From JAYUZR01 sp043751595 (GTDB lineage Bacteria; Patescibacteriota; UBA1384; CAILIB01): a DNA stretch of 22,565 nucleotides. The first letter of the stretch is position 1. Every line of letters begins with the position of its first letter. The notes beneath the pieces are model-generated. The model was not told the DNA's origin and did not search any database. It saw only the letters and a list, made by a program, of their open reading frames with translations. Of this stretch, positions 15,901 to 22,565 are shown in pieces. Where the stretch lies: NCBI GenBank assembly GCA_043751595.1, contig JAYUZR010000047.1:1-22565 (forward strand), in the 5' to 3' direction. A program made the position numbers and the translations under genes.

Positions 15901-16661
15901 GACTCGGTCTTAAGACGAATAATACCAGCATCTAGATCGACAAACTTAAGAAGGTCGCGGATTGCCTCGGCACCAATACCTACGCGGATCAGTGATCCGA
16001 ACTTAAGAGAAAGATCGTGGTAGGTAATTTCTGAAACTACCTGCGCGCTCTTAATGTGCTCAACTTCTTTCTTGCTTTCCTTGTAGGTAGCTTCCAGCTG
16101 CTGAACCTTAAGAAGATCGTCACCAGTAACCTCGGAGGCTGGACGACCACCAAGAAGCACATCGCGAAGCTCGTGGTACTCTTGCTCAAGTTGAGCGAGA
16201 GCCTCGGCACGAACATCTTCGTTTACTTCAAGGATTACGTAAGCTGCAAAGTAGATAACCTTTTCGAGGTCGGCCACGGACATATCGAGCAACATACCGA
16301 GTGCTGAAGGCACGCCCTGGACATACCAGGTGTGCGCCACAGGAACGGCAAGATCGATATGACCCATGCGCTGGCGACGAACTGAAGACTTAGTGACTTC
16401 TACACCACACTTATCGCAGACAATACCTTTGTAGCGAATCTTCTTGTACTTACCGCAGTAGCACTCGTAGTCTTTAACTGGTCCAAAAATGCGCTCGCAA
16501 AAGAGACCATCGCGCTCAGGCTTCTGAGTTCGGTAGTTGATGGTTTCTGGCTTGAGTACTTCGCCGTGAGACCAGGAAAGAATGGCTTCCGCACTGGCTA
16601 CGCGCAGCTGTACAGCAACGAAATCGCTGCTCTGAGGTTCAGGTAAATTATCCTGTAACAT
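12921..16661 (-). CDS. rpoC: DNA-directed RNA polymerase beta' subunit
   Basis: The 1246-residue product is a complete beta' subunit. The N-terminal zinc ribbon has Cys67, Cys69, Cys82 and Cys85 (CYC...CDKC). The catalytic Mg-binding motif NADFDGD is at 510-516 with Asp512, Asp514 and Asp516. A later zinc site reads CELPWGICQHC, and the region PIKSNFKNGLTVFEYFISTHG leads into the bridge helix and trigger loop part. The length resembles Gram-positive beta' and lacks the large lineage-specific insertions of E. coli. The ATG at 16661 has a strong AAGGAG (16670-16675) at 8-base spacing. It lies 17 bases after rpoB and 8 bases before rpsL, so the four genes are probably cotranscribed. Confidence 0.99.
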   Translation of the reverse strand: MLQDNLPEPQSSDFVAVQLRVASAEAILSWSHGEVLKPETINYRTQKPERDGLFCERIFGPVKDYECYCGKYKKIRYKGIVCDKCGVEVTKSSVRRQRMGHIDLAVPVAHTWYVQGVPSALGMLLDMSVADLEKVIYFAAYVILEVNEDVRAEALAQLEQEYHELRDVLLGGRPASEVTGDDLLKVQQLEATYKESKKEVEHIKSAQVVSEITYHDLSLKFGSLIRVGIGAEAIRDLLKFVDLDAGIIRLKTESHTASVINRRKALRRLKLYNDLRAAKIDPQCLVMSRMPVIPPDLRPMVQLDGGRYAASDLNDLYRRVLNRNNRLKKLLNSGAPEVITRNEKRMLQEAVDALIDNSARRGKAAAAAATGVKRRLKSLSDMLRGKQGRFRQNLLGKRVDYSGRSVIVVGPNLRLDECGLPKMMALELFKPFVIGKLISSGVVSNVRNASRMIEQKDELVWDILEELTRNHYVLLNRAPTLHRLGIQAFRPVLIEGKSIQIHPLVCTAYNADFDGDQMAVHVPLSKASQKEASEIMRSSKNLLKPASGEVIVSPSKDMVLGLYFVTVIEEGLKGEGKHFSSMDEAIMAYGEKAVALRARIKVLHGGSLIETSVGQLFFNQIMPEELGYQTKAMDKKVLGKLVSLSYKLCGIDRTAQLVDDLKDVGFRFAEISGITFALSDLNVSDKRDGFINEAQEALAEIDKQYRRGLITYDERYVKTVERWQGVAKSIEKETLAGFTEYNPIKVIVDSGARGNASNLNQIAGMKGLVANPSGRVIDIPIKSNFKNGLTVFEYFISTHGSRKGRADTALRTSDAGYLTRRLVDVSQDVVVADVDCGSTEGVMLFASDAKAAGETFEVTLVGRFLCGDQGGMKHDTMITEELAADLVATGLTEIKVRSAMYCELPWGICQHCYGNNVATGLIVNHGEAVGIVAAQAIGEPGTQLTMRTFHTGGVAQAGGDITAGLPRVEELFEARSPKTPAQMSDIDGVVTLEETGEGVTIMVRSQANQQVRLTIPEGFTVLVQDRDTVAVKDIVASHEDGRTMRATVSGTATVSEGVVVITANEHQECLYSSPAASLVLVNHGDVVYAGQPLTEGHLDLHALLSVSGRRAVERYVVAEVQRIYSSQGQAINNKHVEIIIRQMLSKMTITDPGTSRYITGQTLDRTDVREANKVGEKVTADQQLLGISRVSLRTKSFLSAASFQETTAVLIDAALQGKRDELRGLKENVIIGKLIPAGTGFQYGQK

Positions 16662-16669
16662 ATACTGTA

Positions 16670-16675
16670 CTCCTT
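16670..16675 (-). promoter_or_regulatory. Shine-Dalgarno of rpoC
   Basis: AAGGAG on the minus strand lies 8 bases before the rpoC ATG, inside the short rpoB-rpoC gap. It shows that classical ribosome-binding sites are used here for selected genes. Confidence 0.85.
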
Positions 16676-16678
16676 AAA

Positions 16679-19600
16679 TTACAGTTCTTCTGGATCATTG
16701 CTGCTCTCGGCAGCGACTACTGGCTCGGCCTCTTCTTCTTTCTCAGCGAAAGGATCAGCGTCGGCATCAGCGTCATCTTCGGCACCAAACTCGTCATCTT
16801 CTTCCTCTTCGTCCTCGATATCATCAATGATGATAGGAGTAGCGTTTGGCTTGAGGGGAACCTTAGGACGATCAACCGGCTCTACCAAATCTCCTTCGTC
16901 GGTCATCAGGGTAACCTCGAGACCAAGACCCTGCAGCTCGCGAACGAGTACGTTGAAGGATTCTGGAACCGAAGGCTTCTGAATTTCTTCGTCGCGGATT
17001 AATGCCTCGTAGGCCTTAGCACGACCAACGGTATCATCAGACTTAATGGTAAGCATTTCCTGAAGAGTAGCGGCAGCGCCGTACGCCTCCAGCGCCCAAA
17101 CTTCCATTTCTCCGAAACGCTGTCCACCCATTTGCGCCTTACCACCAAGTGGTTGCTGGGTAATCATGGAGTATGGTCCAACAGAACGGGCGTGCATTTT
17201 ATCGTCAACCAAGTGACTTAGCTTCAACATGTAGTTGATACCAACGGTCACGCGGCCTTCGTACTGCTCACCAGTTTTACCGTCGAAGAGCACGCTCTTA
17301 CCATCGCCAGGTAGACCAGCCTTTACTAGCTCTGCGCGGATCACTTCTTCGGTGAGACCACCAAAGATAGGCACAGCCGCTTTCTCGCCCTGGGTATCTA
17401 CAGCCCATCCGAGAGTAGTTTCCATGATCTGACCGAGGTTCATACGACCAATTACACCAAGTGGGTTCAAGATCATGTCGATCGAGCGACCATCTGGCAT
17501 ATATGGCATATCTGCCTCTGGAACAATGATGGAAATAACACCCTTGTTTCCGTGGCGACCAGCAAGCTTATCTCCTACAGCAATCTTACGAAGCTGAGCT
17601 ACGGTAACCTCTACAGAGATATGAACACCAGTAGAAAGCTCGTCGCCGTTTTCTTTGGAGAAAATCTTGATACCGATTACCTTACCGCGCTCTCCGTGAG
17701 GAAGACGAAGTGAGGAATCGCGTACTTCTTTGGCCTTTTCGCCGAATACGGCGCGAAGGAGGCGCTCTTCTGCAGTAAGCTCGGTTTCACCCTTAGGAGA
17801 AATCTTACCTACCAGAATATCGCTAGGACCAACTTCGGCACCAACCATGATAATTCCAGTCTCGTCGAGGTTGCGAAGAGCTTCTTCGCCGACGTTTGGA
17901 ATATCGCGTGTAAGCTGCTCAGGCCCAAGCTTGGTATCGCGAACATCTTGTACATACTTCTCAATGTGGATTGAGGTGTAGCGATCTTCACGAACCAGGC
18001 GCTCGGAGATGATGATAGCATCCTCGAAGTTGTAACCCTTCCAGGACATATAGGCTACCAACACGTTTTGACCAAGAGCAAGCTCTCCCTTATCAGTAGC
18101 GGAAGAATCGGCAATAACTTGACCCTTAAAGATCTTGTCACCAACTTGAATCGCTGGACGCTGACTAATAAGCGTACCCTGGTTTGAGCGGATGAAGCAC
18201 TCTAGTTTGTAGAGGTGCTTAGCGCCGCTGTTATCGGTAACCACAATCTCTTGCGCAGAAACCGCGGTAGCGGTTCCATCTACTGCAGAAAGGATAACCT
18301 GACCAGAATCGCGAGCAGCATCGGCTTCCATACCGGTACCGACTACAGGAGCCTTAGGCTTAACGGTAGGAACTGCCTGACGTTGCATGTTTGATCCCAT
18401 AGAGGAGCGAGCCGCGTCATCGTTTTCTAGACCTGGAATCAGGTTAGTAGTGATGGAGAAGGTCTGCTTAGGAGAAACGTCGATGAAATCGATCTTTTCT
18501 ACCAGCTCAATGTCTGGGTTACCAAACTTGCGTACTGGAGTACGAAGCTCGTTAAGGTGACCATGCTCATCTACACCAATAGAAGCAGGAGCGATGATGT
18601 ACTTCTCTTCTTCAAGAGCATCAAGGTACACTACTTCGTCGGTAATCTGTGGAGCCTTGCCTTCGATTTTCTTTACCTTGCGGTAAGGAGTTTCAATGAA
18701 GCCGTAGGCATTAATGCGAGCGTAGGCCGAAAGATACTGTACCAGACCAATGTTTGGTCCTTCTGGAGTTTCAATCGGACACATGCGTCCGTAGTGACTC
18801 GGATGTACATCACGAACTTCGAATCCGGCACGCTCACGAGATAGACCACCCTGACCAGTAGCGGTAAGGCAGCGTTTGTGCTCGAGCTCGGCGATAGGAT
18901 TGGTTTGGTTCATGAACTGAGACAGCTGAGAAGAAGCAAAGAACTCTTGCAAGGCAGCAGCTACAGGACGCGCATTAACCAGCTGAATAGGAGCGATCGT
19001 TTCTAGATCGGAAACGCTCATGCGGTCGCGAACGATACGCTCAAGACGAAGCATACCTACACGAACACGACTCTGAACGAGCTCACCCACTGCGCGAACG
19101 CGGCGGTTGTGGAGGGAATCGATATCGTCGGCCTTAGCGTTTTTATCGTTGTTAAGACGAATGATTTCCTTAATAAGCTCTACGATATCCAGAGGCCGCA
19201 TTACGCGGTTTTCTGGAGTAGCAGGAACATCAAGTCCCAAACGCTTGTTAATCTTGTAGCGCCCAACAGCCCCAAGATCGTAACGCTTTGGAGAATAGAA
19301 GATAGCCTCTAGGAACGAGCGAGCGTTATCTGGAGTGGCAAGATCGCCAGGGCGAATACGCTTGTAGACCTCTACAAAGCCTTCTACCTGGTTAGCAGCT
19401 GGATCTTTTTCAAGGGTAGAATCGATGTAGTGGTGATCGGCGTGAGTATCAACATCGGCAAAAAGCGCTTTGATTTCTTCGTTGCTGCTGTAACCAAGTG
19501 CGCGAAGCAAGGTGGTAACAGGAATACGACGCTTGCGATCTACCTTTACGGAGATAACATCACGACTAGATGTCTCGAACTCGAGCCAAGCTCCGCGAGA

Positions 19601-20071
19601 AGGAATAAGCTTAGCACCAAAAAGCTGACGGTCTGCACCTTGTTCTGAGGTGAAGAGTACGCCGTAGGAGCGAACAATCTGTGAAACAACTACGCGCTCG
19701 ATACCGTTAATAATAAAGGTACCGTTCTTGGTCATCATTGGGAACTCGCCTAGATAGACATCGTTCTCTTTAATTTCGCCAGTTACGCGATTGGTAAGTA
19801 CCGCACGAATCTTAAGCTGGGCCTTGTAGCTCTGATTTTTATCACGAGCTTCTTCGGCGGTAAGCTTTGCATCTTCAAAGGCAAAATCCTTGAACTCGAG
19901 TACAAGGTTTTTACCAGTGAAATCCTCGATAGGATTGATTTCTGCTAGCAGCTCTTTGATACCTTCGGAAAGGAACCAAGTGTAGGAGTTGAGCTGCACC
20001 TCGATAAGATTTGGAAGAGGAAAGTGGAAGTTTTCCTTTCCGAACACACGTCGGGCGGTAGTAGTTGGCAT
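16679..20071 (-). CDS. rpoB: DNA-directed RNA polymerase beta subunit
   Basis: The 1130-residue product is a complete beta subunit. Recognisable are LPNLIEVQLNSYTWFL near the start, the rifampicin region SSQLSQFMNQ...HKRCLTATG (about 380-406), RERAGFEVRDVHPSHYGR, GSNMQRQAVP, and the active-site segment GDKLAGRHGNKGV. Several rifampicin-contact positions differ from E. coli (see findings). The C terminus ends in an unusually acidic tail of about 55 residues (EDEEEEDDEFGAEDDADADAD), encoded partly by short repeats. The ATG at 20071 follows a leader with no strong Shine-Dalgarno. It is the first gene of rpoB-rpoC-rpsL-rpsG. Confidence 0.99.
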   Translation of the reverse strand: MPTTTARRVFGKENFHFPLPNLIEVQLNSYTWFLSEGIKELLAEINPIEDFTGKNLVLEFKDFAFEDAKLTAEEARDKNQSYKAQLKIRAVLTNRVTGEIKENDVYLGEFPMMTKNGTFIINGIERVVVSQIVRSYGVLFTSEQGADRQLFGAKLIPSRGAWLEFETSSRDVISVKVDRKRRIPVTTLLRALGYSSNEEIKALFADVDTHADHHYIDSTLEKDPAANQVEGFVEVYKRIRPGDLATPDNARSFLEAIFYSPKRYDLGAVGRYKINKRLGLDVPATPENRVMRPLDIVELIKEIIRLNNDKNAKADDIDSLHNRRVRAVGELVQSRVRVGMLRLERIVRDRMSVSDLETIAPIQLVNARPVAAALQEFFASSQLSQFMNQTNPIAELEHKRCLTATGQGGLSRERAGFEVRDVHPSHYGRMCPIETPEGPNIGLVQYLSAYARINAYGFIETPYRKVKKIEGKAPQITDEVVYLDALEEEKYIIAPASIGVDEHGHLNELRTPVRKFGNPDIELVEKIDFIDVSPKQTFSITTNLIPGLENDDAARSSMGSNMQRQAVPTVKPKAPVVGTGMEADAARDSGQVILSAVDGTATAVSAQEIVVTDNSGAKHLYKLECFIRSNQGTLISQRPAIQVGDKIFKGQVIADSSATDKGELALGQNVLVAYMSWKGYNFEDAIIISERLVREDRYTSIHIEKYVQDVRDTKLGPEQLTRDIPNVGEEALRNLDETGIIMVGAEVGPSDILVGKISPKGETELTAEERLLRAVFGEKAKEVRDSSLRLPHGERGKVIGIKIFSKENGDELSTGVHISVEVTVAQLRKIAVGDKLAGRHGNKGVISIIVPEADMPYMPDGRSIDMILNPLGVIGRMNLGQIMETTLGWAVDTQGEKAAVPIFGGLTEEVIRAELVKAGLPGDGKSVLFDGKTGEQYEGRVTVGINYMLKLSHLVDDKMHARSVGPYSMITQQPLGGKAQMGGQRFGEMEVWALEAYGAAATLQEMLTIKSDDTVGRAKAYEALIRDEEIQKPSVPESFNVLVRELQGLGLEVTLMTDEGDLVEPVDRPKVPLKPNATPIIIDDIEDEEEEDDEFGAEDDADADADPFAEKEEEAEPVVAAESSNDPEEL

Positions 20072-20249
20072 ACGTACCTGAGAGTTACTGATACCAATGT
20101 TTTTAGAAACGATTAAAACGACAAAGCCGGATTAAAAAGTTTCTGCGTAACGGAGCGTAACCAATGGGACCTGGTATCAATAGATGGCACAGAGCAATAG
20201 CTCCGGCGCAACCGTACCTGCAATGCATACCACACTGAGTGAAATAAAG
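20072..20249 (-). promoter_or_regulatory. Upstream region of rpoB with inverted repeat; promoter not resolved
   Basis: This 178-base gap must hold the rpoB promoter, because a terminator lies just upstream. A TTTAAT -10-like box occurs on the minus strand near 20108-20113, without a good -35 partner. The arms TGGTATCA (20172-20179) and TGATACCA (20089-20096) form an 8-bp inverted repeat. CGTACCTG occurs twice (20073-20080 and 20213-20220), once directly beside the start codon. I see no gene here. Confidence 0.4.
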
Positions 20250-20272
20250 AAAGCCCGCTAGAGACGGGCTTT
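20241..20272 (-). terminator. Rho-independent terminator before rpoB
   Basis: AAAGCCCG and CGGGCTTT (20250-20257 with 20265-20272) form an 8-bp stem with a 7-base loop. On the minus strand it is followed by TTTCTTTATTTC. It begins 7 bases after the stop of the small basic gene and separates the obgE side from rpoB. Confidence 0.92.
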
Positions 20273-20278
20273 CACTTT

Positions 20279-20470
20279 TTAACGCCTCTCAACGCCGCGA
20301 TACTTACGGGCACCGTGGCGTCCAACTCGCCTTTTGGTAAAGGCGAGAGTAGCTTTTCGCTTTCGCCCCTTTGACTCAGCTTCTTTCCGAAGCTTTCGGA
20401 CAAGCTGGGGCGTGATCGCTTCGATTGCTGCCTCAAACAATGTCTGATCATCGGGCAAAGGTTCTTGCAT
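20279..20470 (-). CDS. Hypothetical 63-residue basic protein
   Basis: I do not recognise this protein. Residues 1-24 are acidic and helical-looking (PLPDDQTLFEAAIEAI); residues 25-63 are strongly basic (RKLRKEAESKGRKRKA, then TKRRVGRHGARKYRGVERR), suggesting binding to RNA or DNA, though this is inference. The ATG at 20470 has GAGGTGGAG (20475-20483) just upstream. A terminator follows 7 bases after the stop. Both support a real gene. A second frame over the same bases gives a 67-residue peptide with no such start signal and is less likely. It lies 78 bases after obgE. An inverted repeat GCTGAT-TGGT-ATCAGC (20494-20509) stands between its ribosome-binding site and obgE. Confidence 0.7.
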   Translation of the reverse strand: MQEPLPDDQTLFEAAIEAITPQLVRKLRKEAESKGRKRKATLAFTKRRVGRHGARKYRGVERR

Positions 20471-20493
20471 AGCACTCCACCTCTTTTTTGATT

Positions 20494-20509
20494 GCTGATT
20501 GGTATCAGC
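20494..20509. repeat. Short inverted repeat upstream of the 63-residue basic protein gene
   Basis: GCTGAT (20494-20499) and ATCAGC (20504-20509) are exact 6-bp arms around a 4-base spacer, about 24 bases before the gene start. It could be an operator or an mRNA hairpin. Nothing shows which, and chance is possible. Confidence 0.4.
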
Positions 20510-20548
20510 GTGTCGCCACCCTAACAGACCAACGTCTACCCGCCAACC

Positions 20549-21541
20549 CTAGGCCAATTTCTTGATCAGGAGCTGATAAAACTCTTCAATTCCTTGGTGA
20601 GTAGCCGCAGAGATTACAATCACTTCTCGCTTAATCTTTTTGGCAAAGATTCCTGCACGCTCGGCTAGCTCTTCAGGGTCGCACTGATCAGCCTTGGTCA
20701 GAATAATAAGCTCAGCCTTGGTAGAAAGAGTTTCGCTCCATGCCTCAAGCTCGCCACGAATTACGTGGTACACCTCAAGCATGTGCTCAAGCTCTTGCGA
20801 GCCATCAATACAGTGCACGATCAATTTAGTGCGTTCAATATGCTTTAAGAAAGTATCGCCAAGGCCCTTGCCTTCACTAGCGCCTTCAATAAGACCAGGC
20901 AGATCGGCTACCACAAAGCTGTGCTCGTGATAGCGGGCAACACCCAACTGAGGCTCAAGCGTTGTGAACGGGTAATTAGCAATCTTTGGCTGAGCAGCAG
21001 AAATAACCGAAAGCAGCGTAGATTTGCCAGCATTTGGCAACCCAACCAAGCCAACATCGGCAATTAGCTTAAGAACTAGCTTGACGTGCTTTACCTGACC
21101 TTCTTGCCCAGGGTTTGCGCGATCGGGAACTTGGTTAACCGAAGACTTAAAGCGGGCATTTCCCCATCCTCCGTTACCGCCCTTACAAATGACAAAGCGC
21201 TGACCGTCTTCAAGCAGCTCTACTAGAAGCTCGCCTTCGTCATCGTCGCCAAGGTATACCTGCGTTCCAACGGGAAGAAGTACTTCACAATCTTCACCCG
21301 ACTTACCAGTAGCGTGCTGATGACCACCCTTGGCACCACGTTCGGCCTCGAGCCTATCGGTGTAGGCCAAATGAGATAAGGCGTGCAGATTATGCTGAGC
21401 GACTAAGATAACGTCGCCACCGCGTCCACCATCTCCACCATCGGGGCCGCCACGCGGCACATACAGCTCACGACGAAAAAGGATGGCGCCATCGCCACCA
21501 TCCCCCGCCGAAAGCTTGAGGCTGTGTTCGTCTAAAAACAT
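20549..21541 (-). CDS. obgE: Obg family GTPase
   Basis: The 330-residue product has the glycine-rich Obg fold at residues 1-157 (LSAGDGGDGA, VPRGGPDGGDGGRGG, GGNGGWGN) followed by the GTPase domain. Motifs are GLPNAGKS (167-174), NYPFTT (189-194), DLPGLIEGA (213-221), TKAD (282-285) in place of the more usual NKxD, and SA near residue 308. Obg proteins act in late large-subunit assembly and stress signalling. The C-terminal OCT domain of some Gram-positive relatives is absent, as in many bacteria. It starts 12 bases after the peptidase stop, without a Shine-Dalgarno, so the two genes are probably cotranscribed. Confidence 0.97.
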   Translation of the reverse strand: MFLDEHSLKLSAGDGGDGAILFRRELYVPRGGPDGGDGGRGGDVILVAQHNLHALSHLAYTDRLEAERGAKGGHQHATGKSGEDCEVLLPVGTQVYLGDDDEGELLVELLEDGQRFVICKGGNGGWGNARFKSSVNQVPDRANPGQEGQVKHVKLVLKLIADVGLVGLPNAGKSTLLSVISAAQPKIANYPFTTLEPQLGVARYHEHSFVVADLPGLIEGASEGKGLGDTFLKHIERTKLIVHCIDGSQELEHMLEVYHVIRGELEAWSETLSTKAELIILTKADQCDPEELAERAGIFAKKIKREVIVISAATHQGIEEFYQLLIKKLA

Positions 21542-21553
21542 GTTAGGCCGACC

Positions 21554-22565
21554 CTAGAAGAAATTGGGATCAAATACAACCCCATTGATCATTGGTTGAA
21601 AGTGGAGGTGGGGTCCAGTTGAGTTCCCAGTGGAGCCTACATAGCCAATAACATCGCCTGCTTGGACACAATCTCCCGAATCTACGGCCACACTAGAAAG
21701 GTGGGCATAAATCACCGATAGCCCTCCCCCACTCGAGATGACAACACGATTTCCAAAGCCTCCGTTCCAGAGGCCATTACCAGAAGCACTGGAAACGCAG
21801 CCTGTTCGAGCAGCTCGGACGGTAGTGCCATAGGCTGCTGCCATATCGATACCGGCATGATCTGCCTGGATACGACGAGAAATAGTGTAGGAGCCAGCAG
21901 GGAGCGGTAAGCGCCAAGAACCGCTAGCTACCGCTGGCTTGCCCGAGTTTACATTTACCCTAACCTGCGCCAATACCTTACTAAGCTCTTCTTGACGCTG
22001 CTCATCGGTAAGTGGGGTATCTGGAATAATAATCTGGCGGCCAGGCTGGATGATATTAAAATCGAGATCAGGGTTAGCCTTAAGAACATCCACTGAAGCC
22101 ATACCATAATTGGCGGCGATTTCGGAAAGGGTATCGCCCTTTTGAATAGTGTAGGTGCGAGGGGCAGCGATTACCTGAGATTCTTTAGCGCCGCCAATAC
22201 CCACAATACCTGGCACTACCGTAACGGCTAGCGACTGATAAATAGAAGCACTAGTAAGGCTATAAGGATCTACTTGGTCAGAAATGAGCAGCGCGATTCT
22301 ATCGTCCCCAGCTTGAGGGCGCCCAGAACTAGCCCCAGCCTGTGGATGAATAGCAAAAGATGAAACTACGACAAGGAGGGTTCCAGCCAAAGCAGCGTAT
22401 GCCTTGCCGTGTGATGTGCGCAAAACCGGGTGTACCCTGAAGAGAGTACGGACCGCCTGCGAGTTGAATGAAAGTTTGGGTAGTGAGAGCTTTATTGTCG
22501 CTAGGCGACTGGGAGGCTCTTTCAAGGTTGTACTAATAAGTTCCCCCGTGCGTGTGCCCTCTGTG
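21554..22565 (-). CDS. LysM and M23 peptidase domain protein, 5' end unresolved
   Basis: The frame is open to the window edge. The only in-window candidate start is a TTG at 22525, with no Shine-Dalgarno, so the true start may lie outside. Numbering from that TTG, a membrane segment lies at 41-58, a LysM domain at about 123-167 (TYTIQKGDTLSEIAANYG, PGRQIIIP) and an M23 domain at about 222-320. The zinc and catalytic set is intact: His223, Asp227 (HAGID), YAH at 273-275 and HLH at 306-308. Such enzymes cleave peptidoglycan cross-links at the cell surface; LysM binds glycan. Two cysteines in the M23 part (243 and 286) could form a disulfide. It precedes obgE by 12 bases. A role in wall remodelling or contact with another cell is inference. 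Confidence 0.9.
   Translation of the reverse strand, partial: TEGTRTGELISTTLKEPPSRLATIKLSLPKLSFNSQAVRTLFRVHPVLRTSHGKAYAALAGTLLVVVSSFAIHPQAGASSGRPQAGDDRIALLISDQVDPYSLTSASIYQSLAVTVVPGIVGIGGAKESQVIAAPRTYTIQKGDTLSEIAANYGMASVDVLKANPDLDFNIIQPGRQIIIPDTPLTDEQRQEELSKVLAQVRVNVNSGKPAVASGSWRLPLPAGSYTISRRIQADHAGIDMAAAYGTTVRAARTGCVSSASGNGLWNGGFGNRVVISSGGGLSVIYAHLSSVAVDSGDCVQAGDVIGYVGSTGNSTGPHLHFQPMINGVVFDPNFF

Noticed and set aside
20272..20475. 67-residue alternative frame over the basic protein gene
   Set aside because: Starts at a GTG without a well-placed ribosome-binding site and runs into the terminator stem; the 63-residue frame has better signals at both ends.
1..22565. CRISPR arrays, insertion sequences, tRNA or rRNA genes, phage att sites
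   Set aside because: No regularly spaced repeats, transposase-like frames, tRNA-like cloverleaf sequences or rRNA segments were seen on either strand.

Overview
The window is a bacterial information-processing locus. Almost every gene is on the minus strand, so transcription runs from high to low coordinates. In that order it holds a LysM/M23 cell-wall peptidase (cut or unresolved at its 5' end), the GTPase obgE, a small basic hypothetical gene, rpoB-rpoC-rpsL-rpsG, two plus-strand hypothetical genes, fusA, radC, tuf, and then the S10/spc ribosomal cluster rpsJ-rplC-rplD-rplW-rplB-rpsS-rplV-rpsC-rplP-rpsQ-rplN-rplX-rplE. The window edge cuts through the zinc-type S14 gene (rpsZ/rpsN).

The likely source is a streamlined bacterium of the Candidate Phyla Radiation (Patescibacteria), with Saccharibacteria as my best guess. 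The reasons are the compact r-protein cluster with no rpmC (uL29) between rplP and rpsQ, the overall style of the translation proteins, many starts without a Shine-Dalgarno sequence, and a membrane-anchored LysM-M23 peptidase beside obgE. The genetic code looks standard, with TAA, TAG and TGA all used as stops. The phylum call is inference and would need a protein tree.

Layout by region: 21554-22565 peptidase; 20549-21541 obgE; 20279-20470 basic 63-residue protein ended by a terminator (20250-20272); 20072-20249 a leader/promoter region for rpoB; 12921-20071 rpoB and rpoC; 11943-12912 rpsL and rpsG, separated by a strong GC-rich hairpin where S7 autoregulation acts in E. coli. A bidirectional terminator (11883-11936) closes that unit. 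Between 10511 and 11942 lie two plus-strand orphan genes: a four-helix membrane protein with its own promoter and a 213-residue GC-rich protein, each followed by a hairpin. fusA (8408-10510) is monocistronic with a GAAA-loop terminator. radC (7608-8315) follows, and a strong sigma70-like promoter overlapping its stop codon drives tuf and probably the whole r-protein cluster.

Functionally, the genes make RNA polymerase core, the elongation factors and part of both ribosomal subunits. Tight spacing, TAATG overlaps and embedded ribosome-binding sites suggest translational coupling inside the r-protein cluster. No mobile element, CRISPR array, tRNA or rRNA was seen. No gene-free stretch exceeds 300 bases. 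I did not find a clear new multi-gene system. The most unusual items are the split str operon with its orphan genes, the putative S7 site, the missing rpmC, and substitutions in the rifampicin region of RpoB.
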